Origin: Pedobacter jeongneungensis
GTDB taxonomy: Bacteria > Bacteroidota > Bacteroidia > Sphingobacteriales > Sphingobacteriaceae
Assembly: GCF_000633455.1 (NCBI RefSeq)
Contig: NZ_AYMG01000013.1
Coordinates: 333,704 to 397,703, forward strand
DNA: 64,000 nucleotides
Direction of reading: 5' to 3'
Every line of letters begins with the position of its first letter. Position 1 is the first letter of the stretch. Below are positions 51,412 through 58,421 of the stretch, piece after piece. The translations under genes and the position numbers were made by a program. The notes beneath the pieces are model-generated. The model worked only from the letters and a program-made list of their open reading frames with translations, ran no database searches and was not told where the DNA came from.

Positions 51412-53064
51412 ATGAAAAAACTCCTAATATTTTCAGGCTGTGCACTCCTTTTCTTTGGTTCCTGTAAACAAGGTACTAAAAGTACCGGTGTAGATACTGA
51501 TTCTTTAGCCATAAAAGCCATTAACGATTCGAGTTTGACTCAATACCTATCTGTTATTGCTGCTGATAGTTTACAGGGCAGAAAACCTTTTACCAATGGT
51601 GAAACCAAAACCATTAATTATTTAAAAGCTCAGTTCGAAAAACTGGGTTTAGAACCGGGGAACGGCAATAGCTTTTTCCAGGAGGTGCCCATGGTCGAAA
51701 TTAAATCTGTGCCGGAAGATAAAATGGTATTGAAAGGAAAAAATGCCGCTCTAACCCTAAACTATTTAACCGATTTTGTTGCTGGCACCAGAAGGGTACA
51801 AAATGAAGTCAGCATCAGCAATTCGCCATTGGTTTTTGCCGGTTATGGTATTGTAGCGCCAGAATATGGCTGGAATGACTATGCCAATCTTAATGTAAAG
51901 GGAAAGACCGTTGTTGTGTTAATTAATGATCCAGGCTTTGCCGACTCTACTTTGTTTAAAGGTAAAAACATGACTTATTATGGTCGTTGGACTTATAAGT
52001 TTGAAGAAGCTGCCCGTCAGGGTGCTACGGGGATTATCATCGTGCATGATACTGAACCTGCAACTTACCCGTGGACAGTGGTGCGCAGTGGCTGGTCGAA
52101 ATCTAAACTTACTTTGCAAAGTGAAGATAATGGGATGAACAGGGCAGTAGTGGAGGGCTGGATTACATTAGATAAAGCAAAACAGTTATTTGCAATGGAT
52201 GGCAAATCTTTTGATCAACTGGCGCTTAGTGCCCATAAAAAGGGATTTAAAGCGGTCGATTTAAATATTACCACTTCTTTAAAGGTGAAAAATGCCATCA
52301 AAAAATCAGTGACCTATAATGTAGTGGCTAAAATACCGGGCGATAAACGTAAAGATGAAGCAATTATTTATTCGGCGCACTGGGACCATTTAGGTGTAGG
52401 GGAGAAAGTACAGGGCGATTCTATTTATAATGGGGCGGTTGATAATGCCACGGGTGTGGCGGCATTGTTCGAAATTGCCTCAGCATTTAAAAAAATGCCC
52501 AAAGCTCCCGGACGTACAATCTTGTTTGTGTCTTACACGGCAGAAGAACAAGGTTTACTGGGGTCGGAGTTTTATGCCAAACATCCCACTTTTCCGCTGG
52601 CAAAAACTGTAGCCAACATCAATATGGATATGATGGGTATTGCCGGTAAAACAAAAGATATTGTAGTGTATGGCTTTGGTCAATCAGAACTGGAAGATTA
52701 CGCTGCTGAATCCGCCAAAAAACAGGGTAGGGTGATCGTGCCAGATCCGGTGCCTTCATCAGGCTTATACTACCGTTCTGATCATTTTAACCTGGCAAAA
52801 GTTGGTGTACCCTCATTATTTACAGGTTCGGGTGTAGATAACATTAAAAACGGCAGGGAATGGGGCTTAAAGCAGGTGGCCGATTTTACCAAATTCCGTT
52901 ACCATTCGCCACAGGATAATTTTGATGCCAAAACCTGGGATTTATCAGGCATTGTAGAAGATGTACGTATGCTTTTTGATTTGGGTTACCACATCAGTAA
53001 TGAAGATTCGTATCCTAAATGGAAAGACGGATCTGAGTTTAAAGCCATCAGGGAAAAGAAATAA
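51412..53064 (+). CDS. M28-family metallopeptidase lipoprotein with extended N-terminal region
   Basis: 550 residues. The lipoprotein signal has FGSC (Cys18). A PA-like protease-associated insert seems to span about 125-290 (NSPLVFAGYGIVAPEYGW, KGKTVVVLINDPGF, GATGIIIVHDTEPA). The catalytic domain has SAHWDHLG (His), GAVDNATG (bridging Asp), TAEEQGLLGS (Glu pair), NINMDMMG (Asp) and YRSDHFNLAKVGVPS (His). All five ligands are present. It is much larger than the M28 protein at 4.2 kb, which lacks the insert. It is expected in the periplasm or on the surface, with its own terminator. Confidence 0.93.
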   Translation: MKKLLIFSGCALLFFGSCKQGTKSTGVDTDSLAIKAINDSSLTQYLSVIAADSLQGRKPFTNGETKTINYLKAQFEKLGLEPGNGNSFFQEVPMVEIKSVPEDKMVLKGKNAALTLNYLTDFVAGTRRVQNEVSISNSPLVFAGYGIVAPEYGWNDYANLNVKGKTVVVLINDPGFADSTLFKGKNMTYYGRWTYKFEEAARQGATGIIIVHDTEPATYPWTVVRSGWSKSKLTLQSEDNGMNRAVVEGWITLDKAKQLFAMDGKSFDQLALSAHKKGFKAVDLNITTSLKVKNAIKKSVTYNVVAKIPGDKRKDEAIIYSAHWDHLGVGEKVQGDSIYNGAVDNATGVAALFEIASAFKKMPKAPGRTILFVSYTAEEQGLLGSEFYAKHPTFPLAKTVANINMDMMGIAGKTKDIVVYGFGQSELEDYAAESAKKQGRVIVPDPVPSSGLYYRSDHFNLAKVGVPSLFTGSGVDNIKNGREWGLKQVADFTKFRYHSPQDNFDAKTWDLSGIVEDVRMLFDLGYHISNEDSYPKWKDGSEFKAIREKK

Positions 53065-53070
53065 AACAAA

Positions 53071-53099
53071 AAGCGTCCCGATGTTAAATCGGGACGCTT
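53071..53099 (+). terminator. Terminator hairpin of the M28/PA peptidase gene
   Basis: 12-bp perfect stem AAGCGTCCCGAT/ATCGGGACGCTT (53071-53082 with 53088-53099). The following T run is weak on the plus strand. On the minus strand TTTTGTTTTA follows, so it may also serve the opposing gene. Confidence 0.7.
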
Positions 53100-53145
53100 C
53101 TTGAAAAAAAGTCATTTATTAAACATTTCCCGAAGGAAGGTTTAA

Positions 53146-53748
53146 TTAAAAGTAGAACTGAACACCTAATCTTGGTGCAAAAGTATCAGCGTTTAAGCCA
53201 AAAGTATTGGTTTTAACTTTAGCGCCAGTTCCTTCAGCTTTAACAGTATAGTTGTCGTAGCTTAAACCTTTAACTGAAAGTTCGATACCGATTTTTTTGG
53301 TTGGGAAGAAAGCAAAACCTGGAGCAACTTCTACACCGATTTTGGTAGTAGTACCCAATTTAACTGCGTTATCGCCATTAACATCAGTTGCTTTTAACTG
53401 ACCGAAAGCCATAGGCACTGATAATTGTCCGAAGAATTTAAATTGATCTGATAAACCAACATAGTAACGTCCGAAAGGAGCAACTTTAAAAGCACCGTTC
53501 TCTGTTCTGTTGCTTACTTTTTTATCGTATTCATATCCAACACCTGTACCGATTGCAAAATTGTTGCTGATAAAATATCCAACACTTGGTAATACACTAA
53601 AGTTGAAATCTGCTTTTGGAGCGCCATCAACTTTTGTAGAGTTTACACCTACATTACCACCCAACATAAAATTTCCTTTTTCAGTTTGTGCTTTTGCACC
53701 ATAAACTAAACCTGCTACTGCTACTAAAGATAATAATAGTTTTTTCAT
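53146..53748 (-). CDS. Small outer-membrane beta-barrel protein
   Basis: 200 residues. A signal peptide (1-20, ending GAKA) is followed by QTEKGNFMLGGNVGVNS and alternating beta-strands ending in QFYF (terminal Phe), as in an eight-stranded barrel (OMP_b-brl type). Strand-rich motifs are YFISNNFAIGTGVGYEY, FAPFGRYYVGLSDQFKFFGQ-like blocks and FAFFPTKKIGIELSVKG. It is a paralogue of the two barrel genes at 56100 and 57448. The leader has a cluster of TGACA/TGTCA words. The function is unknown. Confidence 0.87.
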   Translation of the reverse strand: MKKLLLSLVAVAGLVYGAKAQTEKGNFMLGGNVGVNSTKVDGAPKADFNFSVLPSVGYFISNNFAIGTGVGYEYDKKVSNRTENGAFKVAPFGRYYVGLSDQFKFFGQLSVPMAFGQLKATDVNGDNAVKLGTTTKIGVEVAPGFAFFPTKKIGIELSVKGLSYDNYTVKAEGTGAKVKTNTFGLNADTFAPRLGVQFYF

Positions 53749-54064
53749 CTTTTTTATTATTTATTTGTTATTAAAATATAGTCAATTTTTACTATTTTAA
53801 TGTCTGACTATATTCGCCTAAAAGTCAACACTTGTGCCAAAAAACTTTGTTTACGTCATCAAAAAATCAGTTTTTGGTTAACTGCTTCACTCACAAATCG
53901 ATGTAAATTTAATGTTAACTCAATATTATTTTCGTGTGACTTAAAATCAATCGATTGATTAATTTTTTAGGCATGACAAATTGACAATCTGACTTTTTTT
54001 GTATAAATGTCAGATTTTAAAGTGGCAGAAATGACAGGTTTTGGAGAAACCTTAGTGCCTATGA
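53749..54064. other. Regulatory-looking intergenic region upstream of the barrel gene
   Basis: No gene is visible. It contains a perfect 16-bp palindrome AATCAATCGATTGATT (53945-53960). It also has period-8 repeats of TGACA/TGAC (from 53974, 53982, 53990) and an 8-bp-arm dyad AATCTGAC/GTCAGATT (53986-53993 with 54009-54016). Function is inferred only from pattern. Confidence 0.45.
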
Positions 54065-54622
54065 TTAAACCTTACAGGCCGAAATGAGGTTGTCTATTTT
54101 CTTTTGGATAATGGAGATTGTTTTTTCATCAGTTAAATTTCCTTCTGCATCAAATTTATTTTGTGCCTGTGCAATCAATACTTCCGGCTGTAGAACAGGA
54201 TTCATATTTAAAAAGGTAAAAACGGGTAAAAATGCTGTTTGCATCCTAACTGTTCCCCACATGCCCTGTGTAGCACCCATTACGGCAACTGGTTTATGCA
54301 TCAATGGCGAATCTTTGCCTCTGCTGGCCCAGTCGATGGCGTTTTTCAATCCGCCTGGAATAGAATAATTATACTCGGGAGAAGCAATGATAAAAGCATC
54401 TGCTGCAGCTAAAGCTTCCCTAAATCTGGTTACGCTTGCAGGGCGTTCTTCGGTTTCAGGTAAATCGTGGTCGGCATTATAAACGGGGATGTCATCATAG
54501 TCTACAATTTCAAATTCGATACCTTCTGGGATCAATCCACCTGCCACTTTAAGTAACATTGCATTATAAGAGCCTTTACGTAAGCTTCCGCATAAACCAA
54601 CAATTTTTCTGTTCTTTTCCAT
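54065..54622 (-). CDS. NADPH-dependent FMN reductase-family protein
   Basis: 185-residue flavodoxin-like oxidoreductase. The FMN phosphate loop is GLCGSLRKGSYNAMLL (9-24), the second loop SPEYNYSIPGGLKNAIDWASR, then VAVMGATQGMWGTVRMQ. These match chromate/quinone-type NADPH-dependent FMN reductases. No signal peptide is present. It is divergent from fsr with 104 bp between starts. The physiological substrate is unknown. Confidence 0.92.
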   Translation of the reverse strand: MEKNRKIVGLCGSLRKGSYNAMLLKVAGGLIPEGIEFEIVDYDDIPVYNADHDLPETEERPASVTRFREALAAADAFIIASPEYNYSIPGGLKNAIDWASRGKDSPLMHKPVAVMGATQGMWGTVRMQTAFLPVFTFLNMNPVLQPEVLIAQAQNKFDAEGNLTDEKTISIIQKKIDNLISACKV

Positions 54623-54726
54623 AGCTATAAAACCGAAACATTATCAAAATGTTTGGTTTTTGCAAGGACAATATGTGTAGTTTAAAAATTTATAATCCTT
54701 ATTTTTGATCCTATAAGCTATACGTT

Positions 54727-55929
54727 ATGACTGAAAATACATCTACTACCTCAATTATTGAAAAAACCGTTTTCCCGATACTTTTTGCCCTAAGTTTTTC
54801 TCATCTACTAAACGATACCATACAATCATTAATCCCCGCTATTTATCCCATTATCAAAACCAGTTATCATTTAAGTTTTTCACAAATTGGTTTAATTACT
54901 TTGACTTTTCAATTGGCCGCATCGTTGCTACAACCATTTGTAGGTTTATATACCGATAAAAAGCCCCAGCCATATTCGTTAGCAGTAGGGATGGGCTTTA
55001 CCCTGATTGGGCTCATTTCGCTTTCACAATCGGCCCATTTTTATACCATGTTGCTTTCTGTTGCTTTTATTGGGATAGGTTCTTCCATATTTCATCCCGA
55101 AGCTTCGAGGATGGCACATGCCGCATCAGGAGGGAAGAGGGGATTGGCACAATCAGTTTTTCAGTTGGGAGGCAATGCCGGTAGTTCTTTAGGGCCCTTA
55201 TTAGCGGCATGGATCATTGTACCTTATGGCCAGTTCAGCGTAGTCTGGTTTTCGGTGATTGCCCTTTTAGCCATTATTATTTTAACCTATGTTGGTAACT
55301 GGTATAAAGGCTTTATGCTTTCCAGAAGTAAAAAGATTAATATACAAACGGTTGTAAATCAATTTTCGAGAAATAAGGTCATCTTCTCGGTATGTATTTT
55401 ATTGTTGTTAATCTTTTCCAAATACTTTTACATGGCGAGTTTGACTAATTATTTTACTTTTTACCTGATCGATAAATTTCATGTTTCGGTGCAGACTTCG
55501 CAGATTTATTTATTTGTGTTTTTATTTTCGGTAGCTGCAGGTACTTTATTGGGCGGCCCAATTGGTGATAAAATTGGTCGTAAATATGTAATATGGGCAT
55601 CCATATTGGGCACGGCGCCATTTGCATTATTGTTGCCGCATGCCAGTCTTTTCTGGATCGGTGTATTAATCGTTCCCATCGGAATGATTTTAGCATCGGC
55701 ATTTTCGGCCATTTTGGTTTATGCACAAGAGCTCATTCCCGGTAAGGTAGGTTTGGTTGCCGGGCTGTTTTTTGGCTTTGCTTTTGGTATGGGGGGTATT
55801 GGATCGGCCTTATTGGGAAAATTAGCAGATTCTACCAGTATCGAATATGTGTTTAATGTTTGTGCGTTTCTGCCGTTGATTGGCTTGCTAACAGGTTTTT
55901 TGCCTAATATAGAAACGAAGAAGAAATAG
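54727..55929 (+). CDS. fsr: MFS efflux transporter of the Fsr (fosmidomycin resistance) family
   Basis: 400 residues, twelve membrane helices. It matches E. coli Fsr closely by eye along its length: SLSHLLND-like SFSHLLNDTIQSL, ITLTFQLAASLLQPFVG, IGSSIFHPEASRMAHAASGG, RGLAQSVFQLGGNAGSSLGPLLAAW, IFSKYFYMASL, GGPIGDKIGRKYVIWASILG, ILASAFSAILVYAQELIPG and GLFFGFAFGMGGIGSALLG. It exports fosmidomycin-like or other small molecules in family members. It is divergent from the FMN reductase gene, with possible joint regulation. Confidence 0.93.
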   Translation: MTENTSTTSIIEKTVFPILFALSFSHLLNDTIQSLIPAIYPIIKTSYHLSFSQIGLITLTFQLAASLLQPFVGLYTDKKPQPYSLAVGMGFTLIGLISLSQSAHFYTMLLSVAFIGIGSSIFHPEASRMAHAASGGKRGLAQSVFQLGGNAGSSLGPLLAAWIIVPYGQFSVVWFSVIALLAIIILTYVGNWYKGFMLSRSKKINIQTVVNQFSRNKVIFSVCILLLLIFSKYFYMASLTNYFTFYLIDKFHVSVQTSQIYLFVFLFSVAAGTLLGGPIGDKIGRKYVIWASILGTAPFALLLPHASLFWIGVLIVPIGMILASAFSAILVYAQELIPGKVGLVAGLFFGFAFGMGGIGSALLGKLADSTSIEYVFNVCAFLPLIGLLTGFLPNIETKKK

Positions 55930-55981
55930 AAATCAATATGTATTACCGGGGATTTTAGCGAATTGAAGCGCCGCGAAAAAT

Positions 55982-56062
55982 CGTCATTCCCAACCCGATA
56001 GCTATCGGGTTGGGAATCTTAATGCAATTAGCCTTAAGATTCCCGCCTGCGCGGGAATGACG
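55982..56062. repeat. Nested palindromic element with CCCGATAGCTATCGGG, copy 2
   Basis: Outer pair CGTCATTCCC...GGGAATGACG (55982/56062). Inside is a 32-bp perfect palindrome at 55986-56017 centred on GATAGCTATC, and a second hairpin ATTCCCGC/GCGGGAAT (about 56039-56057). It lies between the convergent fsr and barrel genes and could also end both transcripts. Confidence 0.75.
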
Positions 56063-56099
56063 ACTCGTTTATTGAAATGTCTACGATAGACTCTTAGGT

Positions 56100-56792
56100 T
56101 TAGAAATGGAAATTAAATCCGATACTTGGTGAGAAGGAACTAAATGCAAAGGTAAATGATTCGCTGCTTGATGCTTCAGAATTTACATTAGTGCCATCGT
56201 CTTTCTGCTTGAATTTATTATACGAAATTAATGGAAAGGAGAATTCAATAGCCCACTTTTTTGTTGGGAAAAATGCAAAACCAGGATTTACAGATGCCAA
56301 ATATTGAGTGGTTTTATAACTTGTTGTTTGATTAATGTTATAGCTTGAGTATGCATAATTGTATTTGGTTTTTCCAAAAGCTACTCCAACGGCCCCTTCA
56401 CCAAAGAACTTAAATTTGTCTGCAACATCAACATAGTATCTTACATAAGGTATAGCATTAAAAGAGTTACTATTTGTTGTTGAATTAGAGAATTGTAATG
56501 AGCCATTTCCCTGAATTAAAGTTGATGTTGAATTGGTTTTATTTTTAGCATAACCTACCTGTAATCCTACAGCTAAATTTTTTCCAAAAAAGTGCCCGAA
56601 ACGGGGCGCAATATTAAAAGACCTGGAGTTGCCGGTTACTAAAGTGTTCCCTGAATTTAATGGTTTCTGGTTATTATAGTTAAATCCTACACTACCTCCA
56701 ATTAAGTTGTCTCCTTTTTCTGTTTGGGCATTGGCTCCCATGGCGATAGCGCATACCGTTACTAACGTTAATAATTGTTTTTTCATTTTCAT
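56100..56792 (-). CDS. Small outer-membrane beta-barrel protein
   Basis: 230 residues with a signal peptide (about 1-22, ending ANA). It opens QTEKGDNLIGGSVGFNYNN and ends in FNFHF. It shares the TEKG start, GHFFGKNLAVGLQVGY, YVRYYVDVADKFKFFGE and FAFFPTKKWAIEFSFP with the barrels at 53146 and 57448, so it is a paralogue. A Ser/Asn/Thr-rich loop lies near 85-105. It is first on the minus strand of a three-gene group, 146 bp upstream of the repeat protein. The function is unknown. Confidence 0.87.
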   Translation of the reverse strand: MKMKKQLLTLVTVCAIAMGANAQTEKGDNLIGGSVGFNYNNQKPLNSGNTLVTGNSRSFNIAPRFGHFFGKNLAVGLQVGYAKNKTNSTSTLIQGNGSLQFSNSTTNSNSFNAIPYVRYYVDVADKFKFFGEGAVGVAFGKTKYNYAYSSYNINQTTSYKTTQYLASVNPGFAFFPTKKWAIEFSFPLISYNKFKQKDDGTNVNSEASSSESFTFAFSSFSPSIGFNFHF

Positions 56793-56887
56793 TTGTGTTT
56801 TTGTGTTTCCAATAATAAAATAAAAAATGAAATAAAACTATGTTGTTAGTTGTTTTTCTGTTAATGGTTTGATTATCAGTTGAAAAA

Positions 56888-56917
56888 AAATCCAGACTAA
56901 ATTTTAGCCTGGATTTT
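56888..56917 (-). terminator. Terminator of the repeat-protein gene
   Basis: AAATCCAG...CTGGATTT stem (inner ACTAAA/TTTTAG with one mismatch) with T tracts on the minus strand, 21 bp past the stop. Confidence 0.75.
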
Positions 56918-56938
56918 TATTGTTTATTATATTCTAAA

Positions 56939-57436
56939 TTACTGACAATTTAGTCTTTCAATAAAGTAATAGGTGTCTAGTGCATCTTCCGATTCGCGGT
57001 CATCGTTTTCATTAGTGATTGATTTTACTTTTCCATCACTTTTTTGAGAGTTACTGTTATTGTACTCAAATTTAATATTACCAATCGATTTAATTTTTCC
57101 ATCTTCCGATTTAAAAACCGAATTATAATATTCAATTTTAGTATCACCGATAGATTTGATTTTTCCATTCTCAGAAGGGAATACACTGTTATAATATTCC
57201 ACTCTTTTATCGCCAATTGATTTTACCTTTCCATCTTCCGATTTAAAAACCGAATTATAATATTCAATTTTAGTACCATCAATAGATTTGATCTTCCCAT
57301 CCTCAGAGGGGAATACACTGCTGTAGTATTCTATTTTGCCACGAAAACGTTGAGCGATTGCCTGCTTGGATATACTTAAAAGAAAGAATAAGGTTATACT
57401 TGTTAGGCTTAAAATTTTGGTGAATATATTTTTCAT
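56939..57436 (-). CDS. Secreted protein with five 22-residue repeats
   Basis: 165 residues. A signal peptide (about 1-28, ending AIA) is followed by five tandem 22-residue repeats from residue 34 to about 143, with consensus KIEYYNSVFxSEDGKIKSIG. The last copy is degenerate. Units 1 and 3 have VFPSE and units 2 and 4 have VFKSE, so a 132-nt two-unit block was duplicated. A 48-bp stretch recurs exactly, beginning near 57098 and 57230. The C-terminus is acidic and ends RLNCQ. No known family is recognised. It starts 11 bp downstream of the barrel gene 57448 on the same strand. Confidence 0.75.
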   Translation of the reverse strand: MKNIFTKILSLTSITLFFLLSISKQAIAQRFRGKIEYYSSVFPSEDGKIKSIDGTKIEYYNSVFKSEDGKVKSIGDKRVEYYNSVFPSENGKIKSIGDTKIEYYNSVFKSEDGKIKSIGNIKFEYNNSNSQKSDGKVKSITNENDDRESEDALDTYYFIERLNCQ

Positions 57437-57447
57437 GAGATGTAAGA

Positions 57448-58101
57448 TTAGAAGTGAATATTGATCGTGAAAGTAGGGGTAAAGTTATCGAGTGCCAGTC
57501 TTAAGTTATTTTTCTTATCGAAATTGTACAACGATTCTTCAGCATAATAATTTTGGTGAAAGAAACTTAAGATAGGAAATGAAAATTCGATACTGGAGTC
57601 GTTAGAAAGCATGTAGGCAAAGCCAGGACTTAAACTTGCCCCAAAGCCTTTGGCGCGTGCATCAGTTCGGATGAGATAACCCTCATCGTCAACCCTGTTA
57701 AAAGTATTGATTTGGAGCAATAGATTTGCCTGTACAAAAAACTTAAAACGATTTTTAACATCAACGTATTTGCGCACAAAAGGAGAGATGCCAAAACTAA
57801 ATTCCTTTATTCCATTAACATCCTTATATCTTCCTTCTTCTTCATCCCACCTGGTGTAACTCTCGCCCCTGAGTTTTGAAAGATTTAAGGGAATTTCCAG
57901 GCCTATGGCAAAATTATTGGCTAAAAAGTAACCACCCCTAGGCGTTGCGGTAAAGGTATTTAAGCTTGGCGATGAATGATTTTGTTTGGAAGTTCCAAAA
58001 CTAAGGCTTATTCCGGCAAAGCCATTTCCTTTTTCAGTTTGGGCATAGCTATGCCAACTAACGGCGCACAGGAGCGCAATAATGATTAATTTAGGTTTCA
58101 T
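57448..58101 (-). CDS. Small outer-membrane beta-barrel protein
   Basis: 217 residues with a signal peptide (about 1-20, ending SYA). It opens QTEKGNGFAGISLSFG and ends in TINIHF (terminal Phe). It shares GYFLANNFAIGLEIPL and FVRKYVDVKNRFKFFVQAN with the two sister barrels. The open frame also allows an ATG 9 codons earlier (58128). The ATG at 58101, giving MKPKLIIIALLC, matches a signal peptide and is chosen. It is followed 11 bp later by the repeat-protein gene; the two are probably co-transcribed. Confidence 0.85.
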   Translation of the reverse strand: MKPKLIIIALLCAVSWHSYAQTEKGNGFAGISLSFGTSKQNHSSPSLNTFTATPRGGYFLANNFAIGLEIPLNLSKLRGESYTRWDEEEGRYKDVNGIKEFSFGISPFVRKYVDVKNRFKFFVQANLLLQINTFNRVDDEGYLIRTDARAKGFGASLSPGFAYMLSNDSSIEFSFPILSFFHQNYYAEESLYNFDKKNNLRLALDNFTPTFTINIHF

Positions 58102-58219
58102 TTTATTTGTGTTTTTGTGTGTAATCAATAATAATCATTATTGAAACAAAATGCAAGAAAATGAACTAGTATGTTAGTTGATTAAATGAGGCATTTTGGA
58201 ATTGGGCTCACCGCGCGGT

Positions 58220-58333
58220 CGTCATTTCGAGCGGACCCGATAGCTATCGGGTGCAACGTAGTCGAGAAATCTGTCTAGGCAGATCTCTCCCTTCCACTGC
58301 CTTCCATCCGATAGCTATCGGATCGAGATGACG
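58220..58333. repeat. Nested palindromic element with two GATAGCTATC palindromes
   Basis: Outer arms CGTCATTTCGA (58220-58230) and TCGAGATGACG (58323-58333) enclose CCCGATAGCTATCGGG (58236-58251). Next comes a GAGAAATCTG/CAGATCTCTC hairpin, then ATCCGATAGCTATCGGAT (58306-58323). It fills much of the 320-bp gap; no gene is present. Confidence 0.75.
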
Positions 58334-58362
58334 GTTTTTGGTTTTTAAAGTAACCTGTCTTT

Positions 58363-58401
58363 TAAACAAAAAAATCCCATAGAACTTAATCTATGGGATT
58401 T
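58363..58401 (-). terminator. Terminator of the M60 gene (identical to that of clpB)
   Basis: Stem AATCCCATAGA/TCTATGGGATT with the loop ACTTAA, followed on the minus strand by a T run. The 39-bp sequence recurs exactly at 60852-60890. Confidence 0.85.
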
Positions 58402-58421
58402 AATATATGACTAATTGTTGC

